Assembly: GCA_964467585.1 (NCBI GenBank)
Contig: CAYXRF010000009.1
Span: 1 to 64,000, forward strand
DNA length: 64,000 nucleotides
Reading direction: 5' to 3'
Origin: CALVLD01 sp964467585
Lineage (GTDB): Bacteria > Bacillota > Clostridia > Christensenellales > CAG-138
Below, in pieces: positions 1-6,376 of the stretch; the stretch's first letter is position 1; each line of letters opens with the position of its first letter. Below the pieces are notes generated by a model. It searched no databases, was not told the origin of the DNA, and was given only the letters and a program-made list of their open reading frames with translations. The translations under genes and the position numbers were made by a program.

Positions 1-55
1 CAACTAAGTTTGTTTGTATATACCGCCACGCGCCGTCACACACCACACTCCGCCC
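1..55. repeat. 55-bp direct repeat, left copy
   Basis: The first 55 bases recur exactly at 350-404. The copy begins at the window edge, so it may extend further left. It ends where the two flanks diverge (ttgc here, ccgc in the other copy). The 294 bases between the copies hold G+C-rich intergenic sequence with no convincing gene. The look is that of an interspersed intergenic element, not a coding duplication. Function is unknown. Confidence 0.85.
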
Positions 56-264
56 TTGCAGCGGGGTTCGCATGGGTGTCGGTTGAGTTTGCGGAAGTTG
101 AAGCCTTTTAAGTTGCTTGGCAACAGACAAGCTGCGGAATTTGTGCATCCCCCCACAGATTTTGCCGCACTGCGCTTGCAAAATCAGCTCCCCCGCGGGG
201 GGAGCCCTCCGCTTCCGCTCCGGGTTCGCTTCGCTCACGCCGCCTACTAAGCTTGAAGTTGGTT

Positions 265-313
265 AGCTCTATGCGCGTTAAAAAGACGCACATAGAGCTT
301 TAGTTTGTTTTTT
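265..313 (+). terminator. hairpin with T-rich tail
   Basis: The arms at 265-278 and 284-299 are nearly perfect complements (agctctatg...catagagct) around a short A-rich loop. The 3' arm is followed by a T-rich tract through 313. This resembles an intrinsic terminator for rightward transcription entering from outside the window. It could equally be part of the repeat element around it, since the repeat words cgccaactaag follow directly. Confidence 0.55.
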
Positions 314-349
314 GTCGCCAACTAAGGGTGATGAGGGTGGGCGGGTCGC

Positions 350-404
350 CAACTAAGTTTGTTTGTATATACCGCCACGCGCCGTCACACACCACACTCC
401 GCCC
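350..404. repeat. 55-bp direct repeat, right copy
   Basis: This is an exact second copy of bases 1-55. A short partial copy of its beginning (cgccaactaag) also lies at about 317-327, so the unit start occurs three times within 350 bases. The copy sits just upstream of the tRNA promoter. No terminal inverted repeats or transposase are seen nearby. Confidence 0.85.
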
Positions 405-498
405 CCGCGCCTGCCGCCGCGCCGCCCGCCCACACCAATCATTGAGCTCCACAGCTTAATATATTTTAATTTGAGCCGTTTTTTGACGCTTGAAGGTA

Positions 499-527
499 GT
501 GACAAATGACAGCGCTTCTGATATAAT
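499..527 (+). promoter_or_regulatory. tRNA operon promoter
   Basis: A GTGACA -35 box (499-504), a 17-base spacer and a perfect TATAAT -10 box (522-527) lie 14 bases upstream of tRNA-Thr. This matches a housekeeping sigma-A promoter and would drive both tRNA genes. Confidence 0.8.
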
Positions 528-541
528 CGGAAACCGTGCAA

Positions 542-617
542 GCCAATGTAGCTCAGTTGGTAGAGCAGCGCATTCGTAATGCGCAGGTCCAGGGTTCGAG
601 TCCCTGCATTGGCTCCA
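542..617 (+). tRNA. tRNA-Thr (anticodon CGT)
   Basis: A 76-base cloverleaf can be folded. The acceptor arms are gccaatg (542-548) and cattggc (607-613), followed by T and an encoded CCA. The D-arm and the T-loop ggttcgagtcc are standard. The anticodon loop ttcgtaa places CGT at positions 34-36, which reads threonine ACG codons. It is followed 42 bases later by tRNA-Pro in the same orientation. Confidence 0.95.
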
Positions 618-659
618 TTTTTATACCGCGTTCGGCATTCCCCGTGTTCGCGGTATCGT

Positions 660-736
660 CGGGGTGTAGCGCAGCTTGGTAGCGCGTTTGGTTCGGGACC
701 AAAAGGTCGGGTGTTCAAATCACCTCGCCCCGACCA
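660..736 (+). tRNA. tRNA-Pro (anticodon CGG)
   Basis: A 77-base cloverleaf with acceptor arms cggggtg (660-666) and cgccccg (726-732), one G-U pair, then A and an encoded CCA. The anticodon stem tttgg/ccaaa encloses the loop ttcggga, giving CGG for proline CCG codons. The T-loop gtgttcaaatc is normal. It shares a promoter with tRNA-Thr. It is the last clear host gene before the prophage, but its 3' end is not duplicated at the far prophage edge. Confidence 0.95.
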
Positions 737-742
737 CGAGAC

Positions 743-810
743 ATCTACCTGAACACGTACTAGTCAGTAGCGATTATATACTGCTGACGGTACGTTTAGG
801 GTAGATTTTT
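743..810 (+). terminator. long terminator hairpin after tRNA pair
   Basis: An imperfect inverted repeat of about 27 bases per arm runs from atctacc near 743 to ggtagat ending at 806, with the inner arms gtcagtag and ctgctgac around an AT-rich loop. It is followed directly by TTTTT (806-810). The position just after tRNA-Pro fits an intrinsic terminator for the tRNA operon. Confidence 0.75.
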
Positions 811-1041
811 ATGCAAATATATGATGAACCGCCTCATCGCCGTCGAAATGAAAGACTTCCGCCCGACTGTGAGTAGCAGTACAGGCGATTATGATGCAGT
901 AATCGCGGATGATAAGTCATGAGCAAAAACAGTTTTGCGCCATCCTGCCGACAAATGGGCGCGGCAAAAAAACTATACCACAACCACCGCTCCCGTTGTC
1001 AGAATGGGCGATAGCAAAAGAGGTGGGGAAAGACTAAAGGA
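811..1041. other. gene-poor left prophage junction zone
   Basis: About 230 bases lie between the tRNA terminator and the phage terminator. The left attachment site should be in here, but I cannot place it, because no convincing duplicate of the right-end sequence is visible. The only readable frame is a 33-codon ATG frame at 821-922 on the plus strand, with no good ribosome binding site and no recognisable family, so I do not call it a gene. Confidence 0.4.
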
Positions 1042-1086
1042 CAAAAAAGAGCCCCTCTATCCCGGACGCATCCGAGGTAGAGGGGC
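1042..1086 (-). terminator. phage late operon terminator
   Basis: Read on the minus strand, the arms gcccctcta (1086 side) and tagaggggc (1051 side) form a long GC-rich hairpin followed by TCTTTTTT (1049-1042). It sits 47 bases past the holin stop codon and closes the leftward late transcript. Confidence 0.9.
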
Positions 1087-1132
1087 ATTGACAAGGATCG
1101 AGCGTACAAGCTCTTGACGCCGAAGGCATTAA

Positions 1133-1600
1133 TCACTCAAGCTCTTCGTTATCAGTTTTATCGTTGTCCGTAGTATCAGCGTGTGCAGAAGTCTCGGTGG
1201 CTTGATGCAAAGCAGCAAGGCTTTTGCTTAAAAACGCGGGAATACGGACACCCATCTTGCCGAAGTTTTCAAGTATCGAGCCGAACTCGGTTATAATGTA
1301 CCACAGACACACCAACGGACTGAACAGCCCTCGGAATGTCCATGGCAGCTGTATCATAGTGTCTGAGGCAAGGCCTATTACAATATCAATTAACACTGCG
1401 AGAATTAGCGCGCCTGCTATGCCGAGCTTGTGGTACAGTCCCTGCCGTGCTTTGGTGCTTGTCCACTCCCCGCTCTTGCGCGCCGCAAGCGTGCCGCTGG
1501 CATAGTCGAACACCATTGCAATAAAAAATATAATGATCAGCCAGAAAAACCAGCCCATTATGCCCGCGAAAACACTACCTATGGTTTCAAATGTTATCAT
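1133..1600 (-). CDS. phage holin (toxin secretion/phage lysis family)
   Basis: The 155-residue product fits the holin family that perforates the cytoplasmic membrane so that the endolysin reaches peptidoglycan. Visible features: a strongly hydrophobic segment at residues 9-32, a KARQGLYHKLG motif typical of the family near residue 50, two further hydrophobic stretches (about 58-80 and 88-108), and an acidic tail (TDNDKTDNEELE). It is the last gene of the late operon and its ATG overlaps the end of the endolysin gene. The terminator follows downstream. Family assignment is from the pattern of segments and the loop motif. Confidence 0.85.
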   Translation of the reverse strand: MITFETIGSVFAGIMGWFFWLIIIFFIAMVFDYASGTLAARKSGEWTSTKARQGLYHKLGIAGALILAVLIDIVIGLASDTMIQLPWTFRGLFSPLVCLWYIITEFGSILENFGKMGVRIPAFLSKSLAALHQATETSAHADTTDNDKTDNEELE

Positions 1601-2466
1601 GTGTTTGCCTCCTGCGGGATAGTCCCGCTATAAATAATATTGTCATCACACGTCAGCGTGATAGTGTGCGTTGCGATCGCCTCGGGCGCCGTGTGCGCGG
1701 CGATAAGCCTATCAAACGCCTGTTGAGAGCGCTTGCCCCACTTGCCATCCTCTGAGAGCGAATCGCCGTCTGCATCGGTATAGCCGCTGAGATTGAGCGC
1801 CTCCTGCATTGCGCGATAGTCATCGCCACGGCTGATTGGCGATGTGACGGTAAACTGTATCGGTTTAGCGGCTGTGGTAGCCTCATATAGCGCTGCGTAA
1901 TCCTTGTAACCCCAATTGAGGTCGCACTTGCCCGATACGCCGTCAACCGTGCCGTTGCCACGCTGCCATATCGTGTACTCGCCCTCCCAGTCGGGCGGTG
2001 TGCTGCGCCACTGTGCCAGCCACACATCCCACCGCTTATAGCAGGTGTCGGGTATGTGAGTGGTCAGCCAGTCCTTGTTGGAATACAGCAGAGGCATATA
2101 CCCGTTGCTTTCAATCGTGGAGCAGAAAGCGTCAATTATTGCTCCGCATTGAGCTTTTGTTTTGGGCAGGAAGTGTGAGCTCTCAAAATCTATGGCAATT
2201 GGATAGTCGAGGTTGTACGGCTTGCAAAGCTCTATAGCAACCAGAGCCTCCGCCTCGGCTCCCGCCGCGTCCTTTGCCTTGCTGTACACGTATACACCAA
2301 CAGGGATGGCGTTTGCGATTGCGCCGCGCATGTTGGCGTGAAAATTTGCATCTATGTTTCTTGCACCCTGCAAGACCTTAATCATGGCAAACTGCACACC
2401 GTCTGCGGCAACCTTAGCCCAGTCAACAGCGCCTTGCCATCGTGATACGTCAATTCCCTTTATCAT
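1597..2466 (-). CDS. endolysin, GH25 muramidase with C-terminal domain
   Basis: A 289-residue lysozyme that would cleave the N-acetylmuramic acid linkage of peptidoglycan at the end of the lytic cycle. The GH25 barrel covers about residues 1-190. It opens with KGIDVSRWQ and has the catalytic DFE in PIAIDFESS and later GYKDYAALYE. Residues 205-260 look like a peptidoglycan-binding repeat (YRAMQEALNLSGY, DGKWGKRSQQAF). The ATG at 2466 was chosen because it follows GGGAGG by 9 bases and overlaps the preceding stop; upstream in-frame codons lie inside the previous gene. No signal peptide is seen, so export depends on the holin. Confidence 0.93.
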   Translation of the reverse strand: MIKGIDVSRWQGAVDWAKVAADGVQFAMIKVLQGARNIDANFHANMRGAIANAIPVGVYVYSKAKDAAGAEAEALVAIELCKPYNLDYPIAIDFESSHFLPKTKAQCGAIIDAFCSTIESNGYMPLLYSNKDWLTTHIPDTCYKRWDVWLAQWRSTPPDWEGEYTIWQRGNGTVDGVSGKCDLNWGYKDYAALYEATTAAKPIQFTVTSPISRGDDYRAMQEALNLSGYTDADGDSLSEDGKWGKRSQQAFDRLIAAHTAPEAIATHTITLTCDDNIIYSGTIPQEANT

Positions 2467-2768
2467 GTTATAACCTCCCAATAATCTGCACACGGCGGCT
2501 GTCTGCTCCATGCCGCTGTGTGAGCCTGTATGCATCGATATGTGACGCCGTTGCACTGCACGATGTCACCGATGGCGATAGCTTGCCCCTGCATGATATC
2601 CCATGCGGGGATGGCAATGTCACCAACAGGAATATCCTCAACAGGAATATCCTCAACAGCAATCGCTGTGTATCGCTCCGCACTGTCATTTGCGGCAAGG
2701 CGCACACGGCTGTAATAGTCATTGCCATCTGTCAATTTGTAGCCCTCACGGGCAATCAGCTCTGTCAT
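2463..2768 (-). CDS. tail-tip/fibre accessory protein with carbohydrate-binding-like end
   Basis: A 101-residue protein between the tail-fibre genes and the lysis genes. Its C-terminal 35 residues (GDIVQCNGVTYRCIQAHTA, then a YWEVI ending) match the pattern of small chitin/carbohydrate-binding (CBM5/12-like) modules seen at the ends of phage tail proteins. The middle contains a short repeat, VEDIPVEDIPVGDI, encoded by tandem 15-base copies. It probably binds a surface polysaccharide as part of the host-recognition device. The function is inferred from the motif and position. Confidence 0.7.
   Translation of the reverse strand: MTELIAREGYKLTDGNDYYSRVRLAANDSAERYTAIAVEDIPVEDIPVGDIAIPAWDIMQGQAIAIGDIVQCNGVTYRCIQAHTAAWSRQPPCADYWEVIT
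2624..2658. repeat. 15-bp tandem repeat inside a tail gene
   Basis: The unit caacaggaatatcct occurs twice head to tail (2624-2638 and 2639-2653) with a further partial copy. It encodes the repeated residues VEDIP. The unit is a multiple of three, so slippage would add or remove five residues without breaking the frame. Confidence 0.85.
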
Positions 2769-2779
2769 ACGTCATCTCC

Positions 2780-3433
2780 TTACGCGCTTGCAATCGTTAA
2801 GCCCTTTGCCCCGGCTGCCGCGAAAGTTGCTGCGCTAACTTGCTCATATATATCGGCATGGATAGTAAGTATCCGTGTCACGCCCGTGGTGCTGTTGTCT
2901 TTAAAGCTATCCACAATATTTCTAACTGTATTAAGTCCATCTAAAGACCCCAGCGACAAATTGCAGTCAAACCCCTCGGCAACGCAGAAATCGCTAATAG
3001 CGCAGTCCCTGAAGGCGTCAGGTGCAACAGTTATCATCCCAGCAGGCAAAGTGATGCTTGTTAGCCAAACAGCTGACCTGAACGCTGTTGCATCTATGTA
3101 CTTCAGAGTAGTCGGCAGCAGCATCGATGCAAATCCCGACGACCGAAAAGCATTGGTACCGATTCGGGTAATGCCCTCGTTAAGAGTGATTGTCGAGCCT
3201 TGGGGAAACGAGTAGAAAAGCCCGTTAGCCACCACTGTTTCGTTATGCGATGCGATTGCATACCTTGCTAAAGAGCCGCTGCTTATCTGTGTGAATGTCC
3301 AGCCGGTAAATGACGTGCTGCCGCCGAACCCCGAAATGAGCCTATGTATCGCACCGGTCAATGTGACATCACTCTCGCCCGTGGTGGTGTTTGCGCTGTC
3401 AATCAACGCTTGTATTTTTGTCTGTAAGCTCAC
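2780..3433 (-). CDS. tail protein with BspA-type leucine-rich repeats
   Basis: 217 residues. After an N-terminal helix (LQTKIQALIDSAN) the centre shows repeats of the LRR_5/BspA kind: a run like TLNEGITRIGTNAFRSSG, then TLKYIDATAFRSA, then PAGMITVAPDAFRDC. Such repeats make a solenoid used for binding. In phages of gut Firmicutes these modules occur on tail-tip proteins and are thought to aid attachment to the host or to mucus. It follows the putative fibre gene directly (4-base overlap). The exact role in the particle is unknown. Confidence 0.7.
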   Translation of the reverse strand: MSLQTKIQALIDSANTTTGESDVTLTGAIHRLISGFGGSTSFTGWTFTQISSGSLARYAIASHNETVVANGLFYSFPQGSTITLNEGITRIGTNAFRSSGFASMLLPTTLKYIDATAFRSAVWLTSITLPAGMITVAPDAFRDCAISDFCVAEGFDCNLSLGSLDGLNTVRNIVDSFKDNSTTGVTRILTIHADIYEQVSAATFAAAGAKGLTIASA

Positions 3434-4143
3434 TCAATCACCCCCGTGCCTACAAGCGCGTCAACCGAGGCTATCGCGGAGGCGATCTGCTCATCTACAT
3501 AGCACTTATTGGCTGCGTCATAGTCATCGATCGGATCACATAGTTGTTTGATATTAAATTGATCCATGTATATATCCTCGGACGCAAATGCTATACTGCT
3601 TTGACGTATGCTGCCCCGATACCATGGGCTATCGCTGATATCACTTAGTATATGTGTATGTGTTAGCGCGGCAAAAATCGTTACAAGCCCGGCGGTTATT
3701 TTTGCACTAATGTTGGCCCATGTTGTTTTTGCCTGCCTGCCCTCAGAGATATCACTATAACGTATAGTATCGGCGTCAGCTATTGCATCTTGCATCTGTA
3801 CATCAATGTCACGCACAACGTAGGCGGCCACATCGCCCGCTTTTGTTAGGGCAGAATCGATACATATAATACGTGCGCACGTTGTAGTACGTAAGTTACC
3901 AGCATACACGCCAAAATATATACACTCCACCGCACCCGTCACGCGAGGCACAGAGACAGTTGATCCGATAAAGTCAACCTCAATTTTTGCATCATTGATA
4001 ATAAAAATTGCAGTACGAGCCAATATGGCGTCCCATTCGCTGTCAAAAGCAATTTTTATAGTATAGTCGGTATTATCCTTAATGATGTGCGCCGAGGCTG
4101 AAGCAATAGCTGTACGATTAATAATACTTACAGATATTTCCAT
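3430..4143 (-). CDS. putative tail fibre / baseplate upper protein
   Basis: 237 residues in the tail-tip cluster. The N-terminal 100 residues are beta-rich (repeated I/V/A segments), as in BppU-like phage baseplate proteins. The central part has an HTHILSDISD segment like the HTH-containing collagen-like or fibre repeats of tail fibres, and the C-terminus has CYVDEQIASAI, a short coiled segment. It likely forms part of the host-recognition fibre. The identification rests on position and composition rather than a firm family match. Confidence 0.6.
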   Translation of the reverse strand: MEISVSIINRTAIASASAHIIKDNTDYTIKIAFDSEWDAILARTAIFIINDAKIEVDFIGSTVSVPRVTGAVECIYFGVYAGNLRTTTCARIICIDSALTKAGDVAAYVVRDIDVQMQDAIADADTIRYSDISEGRQAKTTWANISAKITAGLVTIFAALTHTHILSDISDSPWYRGSIRQSSIAFASEDIYMDQFNIKQLCDPIDDYDAANKCYVDEQIASAIASVDALVGTGVIE

Positions 4144-4158
4144 GCAAAATTGCCTCCT

Positions 4159-4482
4159 TTAAGCGTTTTCAAGTGCTGTTACGCGATTTTCTAACGATGC
4201 AATTTTTACATCATGCGTAATGTCCTTACGTTGCAACGCCTGTACGGCGGCATTAATCGTTGCCAACAAAGCGTTGATCTCGCTCTCTGTGTAATATCTA
4301 CTATCATGCGTGTGATTACCCGCCGCAACGGTTGAGGCGCTGGTACCAATATCAGCATGAGCCGCTGTGCCAAGTCCATCGAGAGTTGTGTGTGCATCAG
4401 CAATCCCAGTTTCAAGATGATTCATGTTTATCGCCGATAGTGCCGTTGTTCCGTTTGTCCATGTCGTTTTTGTGTACGCCAT
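4159..4482 (-). CDS. small tail fibre-like protein with NHTHDSRYYTE motif
   Basis: 107 residues. The centre carries GNHTHDSRYYTESEI, a motif frequent in trimeric phage tail fibres, where histidines can coordinate metal along the fibre axis. The C-terminus is a predicted coiled coil (KIASLENRVTALENA). An ATG at 4482 is preferred over the GTG two codons earlier because a GGGAGG-like site precedes it. It probably assembles with the adjacent fibre proteins. Confidence 0.65.
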   Translation of the reverse strand: MAYTKTTWTNGTTALSAINMNHLETGIADAHTTLDGLGTAAHADIGTSASTVAAGNHTHDSRYYTESEINALLATINAAVQALQRKDITHDVKIASLENRVTALENA

Positions 4483-4484
4483 TT

Positions 4485-4928
4485 TCACGCCCTCCCAAAA
4501 GTATCAGATCTTGTGATTGTGATTTCTTCTCCAGCTGTCTTGCAATGAGACCATAGCACGCGAGATAAGAGTGTGCCTGAGTTCGCGTCATCGCTTGCGG
4601 CGTCTCCGACGATTATACCGATTTCTTCGATTTGCCCGTTGCCCTCGCCAGAAAAAATATTAAAAACTGTCGTACACACGGCGCCGCTTGCTGATGCAGA
4701 AGTGACCGCAAAACGCGCCGTTTCGTTCACAAGCGACGTTTGTCCGACCGCGACGGCGGTAGAATCGCTACCGATAGCAAGATATTTAATGCGTGCGCTG
4801 TCTACACCTGCCGCAGCTTTTGCCCATGCATTCAGTCCTGCTATAGTGATAGCATTCTTAATCACAACGACAACTTTGCCATTGATGCATATTTCGTAAG
4901 AGCCCGTAATTTCGTGCGCGTCCTGCAT
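4485..4928 (-). CDS. tail-tip structural protein
   Basis: 147 residues, beta-rich with long Ala/Ser/Thr stretches. It includes a KYLAIGSDSTAVAVGQTSL segment resembling domains repeated in phage tail-fibre proteins of Clostridia. The ATG at 4928 follows GGAGGAA closely, and in-frame codons further upstream lie in the previous gene. It sits 11 bases after the large tail-tip gene. No catalytic motif is seen. It is probably a fibre or tip component. Confidence 0.55.
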   Translation of the reverse strand: MQDAHEITGSYEICINGKVVVVIKNAITIAGLNAWAKAAAGVDSARIKYLAIGSDSTAVAVGQTSLVNETARFAVTSASASGAVCTTVFNIFSGEGNGQIEEIGIIVGDAASDDANSGTLLSRVLWSHCKTAGEEITITRSDTFGRA

Positions 4929-4939
4929 AAAATTCCTCC

Positions 4940-6376
4940 TCAATCTATCATAGTGTCGCTCGATACGATAATTCCGACTGTTAATGTAGTGTTGCATTTT
5001 ACTGTGACGCCACACGGGCGTGGCTGTATAAGCATAGCCGTGGTCGCGCCTGCGCGGGTAGATGTTTCAGCGATAGATTGTACGATAAGCGCGATGCTGT
5101 CTTCGTTGATTTTCAAACCCGATGGTTTTGAGGCCATTTTCGCAAAAAATTCTATCCATCCATCGTAAGAGCTGCCACCCGAGAGAGTAATTTTGTATGT
5201 TATTCTGTCTGCGTCTGCCGCGCTTGCGCTGATGGCAGTGCACATATACCAATCCGCCAGCCCGTAATTCGGCATATCAACGTATACCAGCTCACCCACA
5301 ACCCACAAATTTGCCTCAACGACAAACGTAATTTTTTCGGTGTTTTTCGCATACTTGGTCAACAATGCGTCTGCGTACTGCTCAGCTTGGGCAGTACTGT
5401 CTATCGTCTCATCGGTATATACTGTCTCACGCACACCGCTTCCTCCTGATGCCGATATGCGTATTATTTCACCGGCATTTTGCTTGCGCGTGATGATAGT
5501 AGCCAGCCCCACATAGCATATTTGTATTGTCGCGGAAGCTGTGCCGCTGCCTGTATATGTAATGCTTTTGGACTCATAAGCCCACGTGTAATCTGGATTA
5601 TCCGCCAGACCTTGCACGCCAACTGCAGCGCTCTCAACTCCGTTAACGTATATACGTGGGGTTATGGCTATTGGGTATCGCGTCATGTATACACCATCGT
5701 TAACGGTCAGCGTCTCGGTTTGCATTGCCGTTTGCGATGTTGCACCAATAATATATTGCACATTACGATAATCATCGGAACCGACAGTATAAGTAACTCC
5801 AAAAGGATGTACGGTACTATCAGCATGCACACCGCTTTGTGTGGCTGTGCGTGCGAGGAAGCGTAGCTGCTTACTTGCTGTAATCTGCCAGTAATAATCA
5901 TCTCCGCACAACTCTGTCAGAGCATCAAGAATGTCCGCGCAAGTCGCCAAGCTAAACACTACTTTAATGGCTGTTACACCCTCCGCAATTACGCCGGCTG
6001 TAACACCCTCCGCTGCCAATACAGGTATGATATAGGTGCGTATAATGTCACCTACCGTCATGTGTTCCGCCGCGAAAGAGACGATCCGATAATCTGCGAG
6101 GCGTGAGTAATCTATCGCCGATACCACCCACTCCATACAAGGATATTGATACTTAGGCTTAACTTGTGTTATTATTCCGGCAAAAAGAGTAGGGTTTTTC
6201 AACTTGCCACTTTCTGCGATTGTATCAAATATCTTAATGACTTGATACACTTGCGGAGCGGTTACCGTAGGATACACTATAGTCGCGCTCATTGTAGAGC
6301 GGCCGCCCAATTTATTGGAAACTAACCAATCCTTTACAGTAACTTCTGTATCATCGATCGTTACGCGCCTGCTCAT
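4940..6376 (-). CDS. tail-tip / prophage endopeptidase-type tail protein
   Basis: 478 residues encoded right after the tape measure, the position of the siphophage distal-tail or tail-associated hub protein. The sequence is beta-rich through about residue 440. Pairs such as ADILDALTELCGDDYYWQIT and a later ITFVVEANLWVVGELV resemble the hub domains of Gp27-like tail proteins. The start at 6376 overlaps the tape-measure stop (ATGA). Which enzymatic activity, if any, is present cannot be told from the sequence. Confidence 0.65.
   Translation of the reverse strand: MSRRVTIDDTEVTVKDWLVSNKLGGRSTMSATIVYPTVTAPQVYQVIKIFDTIAESGKLKNPTLFAGIITQVKPKYQYPCMEWVVSAIDYSRLADYRIVSFAAEHMTVGDIIRTYIIPVLAAEGVTAGVIAEGVTAIKVVFSLATCADILDALTELCGDDYYWQITASKQLRFLARTATQSGVHADSTVHPFGVTYTVGSDDYRNVQYIIGATSQTAMQTETLTVNDGVYMTRYPIAITPRIYVNGVESAAVGVQGLADNPDYTWAYESKSITYTGSGTASATIQICYVGLATIITRKQNAGEIIRISASGGSGVRETVYTDETIDSTAQAEQYADALLTKYAKNTEKITFVVEANLWVVGELVYVDMPNYGLADWYMCTAISASAADADRITYKITLSGGSSYDGWIEFFAKMASKPSGLKINEDSIALIVQSIAETSTRAGATTAMLIQPRPCGVTVKCNTTLTVGIIVSSDTMID

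Noticed and set aside
108..293. Minus-strand frame in the G+C-rich repeat region
   Set aside because: Low-complexity Arg/Gly/Ser composition, no start signals, and it lies in intergenic repeat DNA.
353..718. Long minus-strand open frame covering the tRNA genes
   Set aside because: It reads antisense through tRNA-Thr and the start of tRNA-Pro and gives the familiar spurious peptide of such overlaps (NAGTRTLDLRITNALLYQLS).
660..736. tRNA-Pro as phage attachment site
   Set aside because: The integrase is a serine recombinase, and no copy of the tRNA 3' end is found at the right edge of the prophage.
911..918. Shared gataagtc octamer near both prophage ends (911 and about 31109)
   Set aside because: Eight bases are too few to claim an attachment core, and the flanks do not match. 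I record it only as a candidate for a direct test.
821..922. 33-codon plus-strand frame in the left junction zone
   Set aside because: No convincing ribosome binding site or family; its only merit is an ATG and mixed composition.
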